A stretch of DNA of 64,000 nucleotides from Pegoplata infirma (Eukaryota; Arthropoda; Insecta; Diptera; Anthomyiidae). A program made the position numbers and the translations under genes. Below are positions 35,077-47,039 of this stretch, piece after piece. The number at the start of each line of letters is the position of its first letter. Within the stretch, counting starts at the first letter, position 1. The notes under the pieces were generated by a model. The model made no database searches. It had not been told where the DNA came from and saw nothing but the letters and a program-made list of their open reading frames with translations. The stretch lies in contig OY992537.1 in assembly GCA_963921195.1 (NCBI GenBank), forward strand, positions 57,188,313 to 57,252,312. The letters run 5' to 3'.

Positions 35077-35250
35077 CCCGGGTAAAAATGAAATATATAT
35101 GATCATATATGAAGATATATGGATCATATATGGATTTATATAACCATATATTATCATATATGCCTCCATATATGTTCATATATGATCTGATCCGAAAATT
35201 GGCCCGATATGACCTCATATATGATCATATATATTTCATTTTTACCCGGG
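35077..35250. mobile_element. 174-bp palindromic MITE with CCCGGGTAAAAAT ends
   Basis: Ends 'CCCGGGTAAAAATGAAATAT' and its exact reverse complement, continuing inward through 'ATATGATCATATATGA'. Almost the whole element is self-complementary and built of 'ATATATGATCATATAT'-like words. Non-coding. Confidence 0.85.
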
Positions 35251-35494
35251 TTACCAATGTTTTTTCAACAAGTGGATTTAAGGTGAAATTAATCTGAAAG
35301 TCACGGTTTTGCTAATAACTTTTGAACCACTGGACCGATTTGGCTGAAATTCAATACGAACCAGGCCAAAGGAACGACAAATATGTACATATGCCAAGCT
35401 TCAGCATTTTCAAAAATGTCTTTCGAAAGATAGAGGGTTTTTGAATCTAAAATTCACGAAATTCAGTCTTTTGCTTATTACTTTTGAAACACTG

Positions 35495-36794
35495 CACTAT
35501 AGGAAATTTTACCCATTTTTTTGGCCAAAAGTCAAAATTAAAATTTTTGCAAAGATTATTTTTTTTTTTGCTTTAATATAAAAAAAAAATGCAACAAAGT
35601 ATACATCTCTTTTTAAATTTTTTGACAGAATTCATTTACTAAAACTTTATCAGCTGTTTTTCTTGCAATTTCTAAATTAGTTATCAAATAACGATTTAGT
35701 GTAGTAAATTTTGTGATAGTTTCTAATAAAAGTTTTCATAATAAAAATTAATAATTTTTAAAAACTAAAAAATGGAAAATCATGTCGAAGGTGAGTACTT
35801 TAATGATATATAGCGAAATGTTGGTGAACTTATCTAGTAGATCGATAAATTGGAAAAATTTAAGTGACTTTAAGTTGAACGTATGGAATTATGAATTGGA
35901 ATTTACTTACAAAAAAAATATAGCATATGTTAGCTACAAAACCAAATAAGTTCTTTAGGTCAATCAATTACCTTCCGAATTTAATAAATTTCAGAGTCGG
36001 ATATGTGCAAACTTTTTTTAAAGCGCATTTTTCCAGGTGAATACTTCGTACCAAATTCAGAGTTTTTCAATATATGGCGACAGAAACACAACGAATATGA
36101 CGAAAGAGCCGCTATTTGTGCACATTTCTTTTCATAAATTGATGAAAGTGATCGTTTCGAAAACTTTAAAAAATGTAAAAAGGAGCAATCAAGAATATTT
36201 TGTTCAAATATAAATATGAAAAGGCTTAAAAATGTTGTAGGGGTGGAAGTTCTTGAAAAACAGCATGCTGTTTGGCGTAAAGGCAATACCTGGATAAGAA
36301 AATGTAAAACGCAGCCTGCCTCCACTAAATCGAAACCTGGGCGAAAGCAAATTACCTTTTTTGTCAAAATCTGCGAGAACAAAAAGCCGAGTTACAGCAG
36401 AAATCTCTAAAGATCTGAAGTTAAGTCCCTAGCTCTTGCTTCATCTGCAGCTGCTCGTTGAGGCATTTTGAAATGTAGTTAATGACTTGGAACTTAAAAA
36501 TCAATTTTTTTAATAAAATCCTTATTAAAAAGTTGCTTTGTTCGACACTTCTTAAAATTGTTAAAATAAATTTCTACTGTTATCTTCGAAAGTTAGTGTA
36601 CACTAATAAAAAAATATTAAAAAACTGTTTAGAAAACCAGATAGTCTTTTTTTTAGTGTATGAAAAACTTTAAGAGTCACTCCCTCCCTCTAATGGGTCT
36701 TCCAAAAGTGAAATCCAAAAAATCATTCAAATCGGTCCAGCCGTTTGGCTGTAAATAATTTTGGCCAAAAAAAGGGGTAAAATTTCCTATAGTG
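35495..36794 (+). mobile_element. Transib-like DNA transposon remnant
   Basis: Inverted ends 'CACTATAGGAAATTTTACCC', imperfect only further in, flanked by the 5-bp duplication CACTG (35490-35494 and 36795-36799). A 5-bp duplication together with termini beginning CACTATRG is the combination described for Transib elements, whose ends resemble the RAG heptamer. The 1,300-bp interior carries a broken two-exon reading frame on the plus strand, much shorter than a full Transib transposase, so the copy is deleted and non-autonomous. The superfamily call rests only on ends and duplication length. Confidence 0.5.
35772..36410 (+). pseudogene. Broken two-exon ORF in the Transib-like element
   Basis: ATG at 35772 opens a 19-base exon ending in a good donor (GTGAGT at 35791). 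An acceptor (TTTCAG, ending 35994) starts a second exon in phase. The joined frame reads 'SDMCKLFLKRIFPGEYF...', meets one in-frame stop (TAA, 36135-36137), then stays open to 36410 through 'FKKCKKEQSRIFCSN' and 'STKSKPGRKQ'. After GRKQ another frame reads 'LPFLSKSARTKSRVTAEISK', whose basic Ser/Arg/Lys pattern looks like the real continuation, so there is probably also a frameshift. I cannot identify the protein. It is inferred to be an N-terminal piece of the element's own protein. Confidence 0.5.
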
Positions 36795-37075
36795 CACTGA
36801 ACCAATTTCGCTGAATTGCAATACCAACCTAACCAGGTAAATGCACAAAATATATATGCCAAACTTCAGCCCCCGTAAAGTCTTTCAAAAGTTAGCGTGT
36901 TTTCAACAGACAGACGGACAGATGGACGGACGGACGGACACCACTAGATCGTCTTAAAATCGATCGAGGATCATGGATCATAAATATATATACTTAATGG
37001 GGTCCTAGATCAATATTTCGAGGTGTTACAAACGGAATGGCAAACTTATATATAGAGTCATATTTGACCCCGAGC

Positions 37076-37689
37076 CAATGTGGGCTAAAGACGTCTTACA
37101 TCGGTAAGATTTGATGACAGACTAACAGTTATTTAATAGAATGCCACGATACAAAAAAACTTTTAATTTTCCAAAAATTAAATTTATAAGATTTTATTAA
37201 TCCAAATTATTGATAAAACCAACATTTCCTTAAAATCCGCTAACTTGCCCCTGCGATTCCCGAAAAGTGGTCCGACAGATATCCGCCATATTTCAAATTT
37301 TTCTTCTCCAAGGTGTTCTTAATGAATTCAGAAAGAAAAAATTATATATTTAAAAATCATGCCATTTTTTTGATATCAAGTTTGAATGGGTTAATGATAT
37401 CGTAAAATCTTTAAATTTCATATTTAAGTACATATTTACGAACAAATATTATACAAAAATAATTTTTTAATTATTTTTATAAAAAAAACTTAAATTTTGT
37501 TTTTTTTTTTTTTAAGTCCTTTTTTTGCAAAAAATCCCAATTTTGAGGCTCAAAGTGGGGACAGAAGATAAACTCCGTTCGGAGTGATATTTTGCATGTG
37601 AGTTACCATTAGGGGACCGAAAAAAAAGTTCAAAAACGAGCCACCCTTAGACGCATTCCACACCAAGAGTCCAGTGAAAAAAAAAACAT
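37076..37689. other. Spacer with decayed foldback terminus
   Basis: AT-rich. 37631-37650 reads 'ACGCATTCCACACCAAGAG', similar to the shared foldback terminus, and may be the true left end of FB4. The 103-residue minus-strand ORF at 37550-37861 crosses into the FB4 arm and is not supported. Confidence 0.5.
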
Positions 37690-38280
37690 GTGTAACGTAC
37701 ATTTCGTAATAGTTTGTATGGATAGCCCTATATGGAAATAACAATGAGAAAATTGCGTTCTGAAATTTTCCACTTTTTAAAAAAGTCAATTTATCAAAAA
37801 TCCGGCCACTTAAAAAAAAAAGTTCAGATGTTTGTCTATCCATACAAAAAAATTCACACACATGTTTTTTTGGTTTTTATTTTGAGAAAACCGCATTTGA
37901 ATTTTAAATATCATAACAATTTGCTTGTATTTTCTTGTTTCAACATAGCGTATGAGTAACATTTATGCAAATATTTACTACTCATTCCCTACTTTGAAAC
38001 AAGAAAATACAAGCAAATTACAAAATTGTTATGAAGTTTAATATACAAATGCGATTTTTTCAAAAAAAAAAAAAAAAAAAAAAACGAAAAACGAAAAACA
38101 AATGTCTGAATTTTTTGTGTGGATAGACAAACATCTAACTTAAAAAAAAATGGCCGGATTTTTGATAAATTGACTTTTATAAAAAAATGGGAAATTTCAG
38201 AAAAGGTTCTGAAAATTTTCCAATAAAAAATTTACTCGATAGCCCATACAAAACTATACAAGAATGTAAATTTTTGAGAT
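37690..38280. mobile_element. Foldback element FB4
   Basis: Palindrome of two ~270-base arms centred near 37970: 'GTATTTTCTTGTTTCAA' (37928) against its complement near 37990, 'CAGATGTTTGTCTATCC' (37825) against 38122, and 'TTGTATGGATAGCCC' against 38240. Near the centre is 'AGCGTATGAGTAAC' (37948-37961). The arm word 'TTGTATGGGCTATCGA' is shared with FB5, so FB4 is a shorter relative. Confidence 0.8.
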
Positions 38281-39499
38281 TGTGGTACATTCCGTTTTAA
38301 TTTGATAAATATATTCGGCCAAGTCGAATTTAACTTTTTTATTTTCAAAAATCCAAAATTTTTATAAAAACGCAAGTAAATTTGTAATGGATTTAAATTA
38401 AAAACTACTCGCAAATTTATTAAAATTTCAAGAAATTATAAACCAAATTTTTTTCCTTAATTTTTTTCTGTGTAAAGCTTAAATTTAAATTTCTTGTAAA
38501 TAAGTCACGGAATATTGTAAAAATACATACATACTGTTGTCGTCTTTTATACTCCCTTTTTAAAAATGTTTATCCTTATTTACTTGTTTAAAGATTTTCT
38601 AAATGTTAGTTACTTCCTTATTGTATTTTTAATAACACATTAGTATAATATACTAAAATTTTATTGCATTTTATTGTATTTTTTTTGCTACGGATTCCTT
38701 GTTGGTTTTTCTTTTCAGTATTTGCAAACAATATAAACGGAAGTTTGTTTCTTTTGGTTTACAGAATTTAAAATATAAATGTTAAAGAAAATAGCATTTG
38801 CTAACGTTTCTTTTTAGTACTTATGCTCCGCTTTTGATATCATAAAGGAGCTGGCCTCTTTAGTTTGGACACAGTTGAAAATGTTTAAATAACTAAAAAA
38901 TTATATGAAAATTTATCTGTTTAGTTGAAAATTTGAATATATTTTAAATATTTTGCGAGGGTCGTTATACAAAAAAAAAGGTTTCTAAAATTCATCTTCG
39001 TCCACATATAAATGGCCACCTACTGTATTTAATGGGCTTTTTCTATTGTTTTTGTTGCTACACTTAATGATGTTTAAAGAAATGTCTATTTGTTTGAGTA
39101 TATGTTTTTTTTGTGTATTAAATATAAAGTTTATGCAGACATATACAAACACATGTTACCAAACACTCAGACATATACGAATACAAACGTTATTATACAC
39201 ATACATATGTATGTAGACATAATTGTATGTGTGAGTCTTTATATAAATAAAATACTTTTCAAAGTCTATTCTAACAAAATGTAATTTTTATAAAATGAAG
39301 ATGTCCCAAAGATAATTAGACTATATTTTGTGGGAGATTTTTTGATCTTAATACATAGTTCACATTCAAAATATTTTAAAAATTTCTGTTTCTGGATATT
39401 TAAAAAATATTTTTTTCACATTTTTGATGTGACTATCAATTAGTGAGTTCCGGAAATTTATTAAAATAAAACGCCTGTTTTGGTTCCTTTTAGCAAAAA
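38281..39499. other. AT-rich spacer
   Basis: No supported feature. The minus-strand ORF at 38232-38414 and the plus ORF at 39090-39284 lack any recognisable domain. Confidence 0.5.
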
Positions 39500-42400
39500 C
39501 TACTATATTTGTAATTTTTATCAACAATTTTTATTTTTGTACTTTTTTATAAAAAAAATAAATTTTTGTACATAATTTTTTAAAAACGAATTATTTTGGC
39601 ACCTTTATAAAAAGGTACTTTTTTTAGCTATTTTTGAAAAGTAATTTTTTGAAAAGTACTTTTACTGTTACTTTTTATAAAAAGTACTTTTACTGTTACT
39701 TTTTATAAAAAGTACTTTTACTGTTACTTTTTATAAAAAGTACTTATTTTTACTTTTTGGTATTTTTTGGTACTTTTTATAAAAAATCGATTCCAGTACA
39801 TAATTTTTATATAAATGGATTATTTTGGCACTTTCTAAAAACAGGTCCTTTTTTGCTACCTTTTGAAAAGTAATTTTTTGCTACTTTTTAAAAAGTATTT
39901 TTTTGAAAAGTATTTTTTTGTTCTTTTGATAAAAATACTTTTTTGTACTTTCCATAAAAAGGAATTTTTTAAATAATTTTTGGTACTTTTTATAATAAAG
40001 TTAATAAAATAAAATAAATAATCCTTTTTTACAAAAATTATGCAACACAATGGATTTATTTTATAAAAAGTACAAAACTTTTTGATAAAAAAAAGCACCA
40101 ACAAAAAATTATGACAAACATTTACTAAAAATTACGAAAACTTTTTTTGGTACTTTTTGTCAAAAAACAATATTTTTGAACTTTTTATCAAAAAGGACTA
40201 TATTGGTAGTTTAAATTACTTTTTAGTGAAAATTATTATTTCGGTAATATTTATTAACAAGTTTTACTTTAGTACTTTTTTTATCAATAAGTACTATTTT
40301 GGTACTTTTTTGAAAAAATTCGTATTTTGGAACTTTCTATAAAAAGTACTATTTTGGTACTTATTTAAAAAAAAAATCAATTCAACTACATAATTTTTAT
40401 AAAAAAGTATTATTTGGTACTCTTTATAAAAAAAGTATTATATTTTACTTTTTATAAAAAAGTATTATTTTGTACTTTTTATAAAAAGTATTATTTAGTA
40501 GTTTTTATAAAAAAATATTTTTTGGAACTTTTTATAAAAAAATATTTTGTTTGTTTCCTTTTACAAAAAGTGATTTTTTGCTACTTTTTTAAAAGTATTT
40601 TTTGTTACTTTTTATAGAAATTACATTTTTGTACTTTTCATAAAAAATAACTTTTTTAAGTAGTTTCTGGTACTTTTGATAATAAAGTAAATACAAAAAT
40701 AAATTATAATTTTTTACAAAAGTTATGCAACAGGATGGATTTATTTTATAATAAGTACAAAAATAGTACTTTTTGATAAAAAATTACCACAAAAAAAAAT
40801 CAAATGACAAACATATACTAAAGATAACGAAAATTAAAATAAATGTCTTATTGGAATTTTTGGTCAAAAAATTATATTTTGGAACTTTTTATCAAAAGGT
40901 ACTATTTTGGTACTTCTTATAAAATTACTATATTTCCGAAAAAAACATTTCTTAAATGACAATCAATTAGTAATTTATGGAAATTTATTAAAATAAAACT
41001 CTTTTTTTCAAAAAGTACTATTTTGGTAATTTTTATCAACAAGTTTTGTTTTGTTACTTTTTATCAATAAATACTATTTTGGTACTTTTTATAAAAAACC
41101 TTTTCTGGTATATACTATGGTTCATTTTGGTTCTTTTAAACAGTAATTTTTTAGTCTGTTTTATAATATGTACTCGTGGTACTTTTTATAAAAAAGTAAA
41201 TTTTTTAAAAAAAATTTCATATAAAAAGTAGAAAAAGTGAGAAAGAAGGATAATGGTAACTAAAAATAGAATTCATTCACGCACATTACAATTAACCACC
41301 AAACACGAATTGAAAAAAATCATGATTTAGTTTTGACAACAACCAATGCAGATGATCATGGGTTCAAACCGTGGCGGCTGTACAATAAAACAATTCTCTA
41401 TTAAATAAATAAAAATAAATAACAATAAATAAATTTTTCTTTTACCCAATTCTAACCATACAAAACAAAAAAAAAAATACGTTTTTACAAAAAGACCAAA
41501 AAGTACAATGACAAACAAATTAAATTTTTTTAAATTAAAGTCCTAGTTTGGTACTTTTTATCAAAATGCAGTCTTTTGGTATTTGTTTATACATAAGTAC
41601 TATATTCAAACATTTTATCGAAAAGTTTTTTTCGTACTTTTTGTCAAAAAATACAATTTTGGTACTCTTTGTAAAGCAAAATCCATTTTCGTGTATAATT
41701 TTTATAAGAAATTATTATTTTGGTCCTTTTTATAACCAGTACTTTTTTTAGCATTTTTTTACTTTTTTTTTTTTGTAAATTTTAAAAAGTACCAATAAAG
41801 TGGTACTTTTTAAAAAGTACTATTTACAAAAAAAAAAAAATTTTAAGTAGGACTTTCTTCCTAATTTTTCTAAATAATACTACCGAAATAATAATATGTT
41901 CAAAAAAGTACCAAAATGGCAATTAAAAAAAATCCAAAATGGTACTTTTAAATAAAAAATAAATAAAACTACTAAAAATAGTACTTTTTAACAAGAAGTT
42001 ACACAATAGTACATTTTTATTAAAATATCTTTTTTATTAAAAAGACCTACTATTTTGGTACCATGTCATAAAACTCTGTTTTATGACATGGTACTGTTTA
42101 TTAAAAAATATTTTGGTACTTGATTAAAATGTTCTTTTTGGCTCCTTTTTATCAAAAAGTATACTTTTTGCACATTTTATCAAAAAAAATTTATTGGTAC
42201 ATTTGTTGTAGTTTTATTTTTTTTTTTTTTTAAATAGTACTTTCTTCATAATTTTTGTAAAAAATCTATAGGAATAATACTATAATAAAAAAGTACCAAA
42301 AATATTTTTTTTAATAAAAAAATTCTCAAATAATACTTTTAAATAAAAAATAAATTAAAACTAAAAGAGTACTTGCTATTAAAACTGTACTAAAATAGTA

Positions 42401-43650
42401 CTTTTTAACAAGAAGTTTCAAAATAGTACATTTTTATAAGAAGCACCAATTTAGCAGGTACTTTTTTTGTATACTTTTTTACTTCTTTAAAAAATACTAT
42501 TAAGGTACTTTCAACAAAAAAAGTGCTTTTATTAAAAATGTACTATTTTTAAACTTCTTATTAAAAAGTACTATTTTAGTACAGTTTTAAAAACAAACAA
42601 AAAAGTATATAAAAAAGTACCTGCTAAATTTACTTTTTTGTACTTTTTATTAAAAACTTGTTTATACATGGATCCATTTATTACAAAATATTTTGGATTT
42701 TTATATTAAAATGTTCTATTTGATCCCATTTTATTAAAAAGTACAATCAAAAAGTTTTATTTTAGCATTTTTTATCAAGAAATAAAAATTTGGGCGCCCT
42801 TAGCTCCAGTGGGAGTTAGAGAAATATATATATTTTTTTTATCAAAATATACTATTTTGCTACTCTTATAAAACAGACCCATTCTGGTACATATTTTTTA
42901 TAAAATATATTTATTTTGGAAGTTTTTAAAAAAAATAACTTTTTTGGTACTTTATAAAAAAAAAAAACTTTTTTGACACTTATTTTAAAAACTACGGTTT
43001 AGTATTTTTTTTTAAATAACAAAAAAGTACTTTATATAAAAAGTACTTTTTATTTGAAAAGTTTTATAAAGGTACTTTCTATCAAAAAGTTTGGTACATA
43101 ATTACTTCTTATGAAAATACATTTTGTACTTTTTATAAAAAGTATTTTTTGGAAGTTTTTAAAAAAAAAAATGTTTTTTTAAAAATACTTTTAAGAAATT
43201 TATTTTAAGAAAAATCCAATTTGGTACATAATTTTAAAAAATATTATTTTTGCTGTTCTGGGCGAAATCTATGTCATACTTCTACACTGCAAGGTAGAAT
43301 AGGTCAGGAATAAGTATTATTTTTGTTAATAGTACTTTTTTGCTACTTTTTTTAAAAAGTATTTTTTGACACTTTTTTTAAAATTTTTTTTTTTTTAATT
43401 ACGAAAAATAGTAATATGTCAAGAAAGTACCAAAACAGTACATTTTGATAAAGAGTACAAAAATAGTTAATTTTTTAAAAAAAAGTACCAAAATAGTAAA
43501 AATTACTTTTTATAAATATTACCAAATTAGTACTTTTTTATGAGAAGTACCAAGAAAGTATATGAAAAAGTTCTTTTTTGGTACTTTTTATAATAATGTA
43601 GGTACTTTATGGTACTTCTAAAAAAAACTTCTGTTTTTTACTTATTATAA
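39500..43650. repeat. Degenerate satellite field of GTACTTTTTATAAAAAGTAC words
   Basis: About 4 kb in which 'GGTACTTTTTATAAAAAGTA'-like palindromes recur every 20-40 bases with 'TATTTTGG' linkers, heavily mutated. Locally the period is regular (39660-39745, unit with 'TTTTACTGTTAC'). The word is the core of the regular 16-bp satellite at 23290 and 52250. A B-box-like 'GGGTTCAAACC' near 41350 may be a tRNA-derived remnant. ORFs are low-complexity (Phe/Lys/Tyr) and not genes. Confidence 0.75.
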
Positions 43651-44702
43651 GATTGGTGCTACAAATTGTTTAATGAATGAATTTTTGGCTTCAAATCATT
43701 TTTTAGATTATTAAGATGAAATCATTCATTTGAAAGAAAATTTTTGGCTTGGTGTTGGGACAAGAGATGGCACGAGTAATTTTAAGTTTAATGTGTAATT
43801 TTGACTGCCAACATGTGTAATTTCGAATTTATTTAATTGGTAACACTGGTTAGAACTGAGACACAGGCGTATGAGTGATATTAAATAATGAAATATTACT
43901 CATACGACATGTTATTATCATACATTTGAAATTTTTTAAATTCCAGAATATAGAATTTTCGAAATTGTAGAAGTTATTTTTAATCAACATAGTTCTCACA
44001 TTTCAATAGTCCCCTCAGTTATGGTACCTACCATTTTCGAAATACCTATGTTATGTTATTTCTGTTGTTTGGTTTTGCCAATTTAATTTTAGTCCTCCTT
44101 CTTTTTCATCCCTCTTCTAAATGTTGTAGGTTTTTGATACTATTCTTCCACCCACAAATATCTTAGTTATTTGTGTTAAAATTGTTTAGTCTTTATTTTA
44201 GTATCTTATTTTAAATATATAAAAAAAACTGTTGAGAATATTTTCTACCATTCTAAGTCTCTGGTAAATGTTTGTATTGTATTGTATTTTATATTGTACA
44301 TTAGTTTATGTTTAGACTTCACATAATACATTTATGTTATTAAAACATATTCTTTTGATATTTTTTGCCTTTTGTTGCTATTGTAATTTTAGTAGTAACC
44401 GAAGCTTAAATTACCTTTTAAGATATTTAGGAAATTCTTTTGTTGGTTAGAAAAATAATTAATTAAACCAAAAAATTGTTGGATATTTTTTTTTTTACTT
44501 CTGAAAAACCATAAACATTTTATGTTTTAAAATACATATATTATGATATTTATAGAATAAATATTTTATGAAAATAAATATTTATAAATTATTGTAAGAC
44601 AAGTAATTGAAAAATTACTGTCGGAATAAAAAAGTGGGTAAATTTTTAAAGAAATTTAAATTTTAAGTAACAAACATATCTAAAGAATTTTTATTTTATT
44701 TT
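43651..44702. other. Spacer with a GCGTATGAGTGATAT hairpin
   Basis: AT-rich with one notable structure: 'GCGTATGAGTGATATT' at 43867-43882 and its near-complement 'AATATTACTCATACG' ending at 43906, a hairpin with a short loop. Otherwise nothing recognised. Confidence 0.5.
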
Positions 44703-46125
44703 TAGTACCAAAAGGTAGCAAAAGGTACCAAAAGGTACATATGAGTCATTCCACACCAACTGTTCCACTACAGAAAAACCATGGTGGTTTCAATAGGATA
44801 TCATTTGCAAAGTATTCACCCTTAAGGCACTATTAAATAACAAAAATAAAATTTAAGATTTTTCAAAAAATGTGCCTTGGGGGTATGGTCAAAAATTGAA
44901 AATTTCAGAATTTTTTGCCTAAGTGTCTTTATTTCAATATTTATGCCAATAAAATGAAACACAATGAAGCCTTTAAAATAAAAGTTTTTTATAGATTTTT
45001 GTATGGGCTATCGATTAAAAAACTAAAAATTTGCAAAATTTTCAGAAGAAGTTCTGAATTTTTTAAATTTAAACTTAAACTTTATTTATCAAAAAACATG
45101 CCACAATTTTATTTATTTTTTAAATGTTTAAAAATTAGATAAGGTGTATATCTATCTGTTCTCAAATTTTCAGAGATGCATTTTTCCTTGTTTTCGAGAA
45201 AAAAAATGTTGAACATTGCACTATGCTTATAATTTACAATAATGGGTTATATTACGTATGCGAATGAGTAATATTAACTCTTAAAAAACATTTAAAATAG
45301 AGATGTAATCGTGGGTAAGTTTTTTTTTACCATCACGCACTCTCACCAAGGAAATAATTTTAATCACGCATGATCATTTATTTTGCTCACGCTCAGTCAC
45401 GGTCACGTGAGTATCGTGCCCGTGACAAAATTTTTTTCTACTCACGTGAGCGTACGTGAACGTGAGGAAAATGAAAAATTGTGCGTGATTAAAACTTTTC
45501 CTTCGTGAGCGTGCGTGATCGTCAAAAAAACTCACCCACGAAAACATCTCTATTTTAAATGTTTTTTAAGAGTTAATATTACTCATTCGCATACGTAATA
45601 TACCCCATTATTGTAAAGTATAAGCATAGTGCAATGTTTAACATTTTTTTTCTCGAAAACAAGGAAAAATGCATCTCTGAAAATTTCAGAACAGATAGAT
45701 ATACACCTTAACTAATTTTTAAACATTTAAAAAAGAAATAAAATTGTGGCATGTTTTTTGATAAATAAAAATTAAGTTTAAATTTAAAAAATTCAGAACT
45801 TCTTCTGAAAATTTTCCAATTTTTATTTTTTTAATCGATAGCCCATACAAAAATCTATAAAAAACTTTTATTTTAAAGGCTTCACTGTGTTTCACTAATT
45901 TTGCATAAATATTTAAATAAAGAAGCTAAGGCAAAAAATTCAGATATTTTCAATATTTGACCATGCCTACAAAGCCCACTTTTTAAAAAAACTGAAATTT
46001 TATTTGTGTTATTTAATATTGACCTAAGGGCGAATACTCTGCAATTGATTTCATATTGACACGACATCACTTTTTTTTTGCTGAACATTTGGTGTGGAAT
46101 GCCTCATATGTACCTTTTGGTACTA
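44703..46125. mobile_element. Foldback element FB5 with nested palindrome at its centre
   Basis: Outer ends 'TAGTACCAAAAGGTA' (inverted at 46111-46125), then 'CATATGAGNCATTCCACACC'. The arms, about 590 bases each, are reverse complements throughout: 'GCCTTTAAAATAAAAG', 'TTGTATGGGCTATCGATTAA', 'CAAAAAACATGCCACAATTT', 'TCAGAGATGCATTTTTCCTTG', with small indels and substitutions. The arms meet a 255-bp palindromic MITE exactly at the centre. The motif 'ACGTATGCGAATGAGTAATA' lies at the inner end of each arm (45254 and, inverted, 45576). No transposase. Confidence 0.85.
45298..45552. mobile_element. Palindromic TAGAGATG MITE with CACGTGA clusters
   Basis: Ends 'TAGAGATG' / 'CATCTCTA'; the halves are imperfect reverse complements ('CGTGGGTRAGTTTTTTT', 'ATCACGCACNCTCAC', 'TTTTAATCACGCA'). 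The centre is unusually GC-rich for this window and contains 'TCACGTGAG' twice plus many 'CACGY' words. TAGAGATG-type ends are common in hAT elements. An 8-bp duplication cannot be read because the flanks (ATTTAAAA / TTTTAAAT) are themselves complementary. Confidence 0.7.
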
Positions 46126-47039
46126 AAAATAAAAAAACAACATTTAACACGAAGTTTAGTACGACTTATACTACCAACACTATTGTTTGGTTATTGCTTT
46201 AAAAGAGTTATTTTTGTTGTAAAACAGATTTTGGACCTTCATAATAGTATTTCTCATTTAATTTTTGAAATATATGAAATATTATGTCTGGTTTAATGTT
46301 TGATTGACCAACAAAGATTTTCTAAAATCTGCTGACGATTCCTTTGTAGGGGTGAAACAGATCAGTACAGATATACTGTGAGATCAGTAACTTTTTTAAA
46401 ACAATAAATTTAAAAAAAATCTATTATGAGAATATCATAAATAGAAATATTTTTGGGCCTCGAGCTAGAATAATACTCTAATCGAATATCTCAAGAATTT
46501 AAAAAGTAATTCGAATTGGCAGAATATTATTTTCAAATGATGAAACGTGTATTTAGTTTTAAGGGGTAACAAAGTCTCGGGTTAGAAATCCACTTTTTTC
46601 GGAATATCTCTAACAAAAACCTGGTGTAATGGACCAATTCCAAGGCCATATTCAGATTCAGAGCACTAGAATACTTTTTAAAATTTCTATGTATATTAAA
46701 ATTGTTTTTTTACGAATTAAGTTAAACTATCATAAACATAAAAGCTTTTAATAAACTATTTAAAATAATTGTTTTGGCTACAAAATGCTTAAGATGTCTT
46801 CATCAAATTAATCGCAGATTTCGTAATAACTTTCGATGAAATAAGAAAACGAAATGACTTTCCTTTTTTTTCAAACAAAAAAAGTGTGAAAAGCCCTAGA
46901 ATATGTACTTTAAAAAAAATATCGACAATGATTTCGAAATTTTAAAGTTTAAAAGCTTTCAATAAGAATTGCAAAACTTAAATGATTTAAAAAGGACTTA
47001 AAAAAATAGCATTTTTATTAAAAGTTACGGAATCTTATT
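46126..47039. other. AT-rich spacer
   Basis: No gene. Some 'AAAAGCTTTC/T' words (46741, 46951) belong to the degenerate repeat described at 48121-49187. Confidence 0.5.

Larger units (their letters stand above)
35283..37075 (-). repeat. Dispersed repeat family C, minus strand, split by a Transib-like element
   Basis: Flanks outside 35495-36794 match the copy at 55320-55695: 'AACTTTTGAA(C)CACTG...GATTTGGCTGAA', 'GACGGACGGACGGACACC', 'TCGACTTAAAATCGATC', 'ATATACTTAATGGGGTCCTA' and 'AGGTGTTACAAACGGAATGG'. It shares the (GTCC)n core and the general plan with families A and B. Confidence 0.6.

Noticed and set aside
36216..36410. Stand-alone 64-residue gene with a Lys/Arg-rich segment
   Set aside because: The frame continues upstream to a splice acceptor and exon 1 within the Transib-like element; it is part of that broken ORF.
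41327..41518. B-box-like GGGTTCAAACC as a tRNA gene
   Set aside because: No matching A box or pairable acceptor stem; at most a decayed SINE piece in the satellite field.
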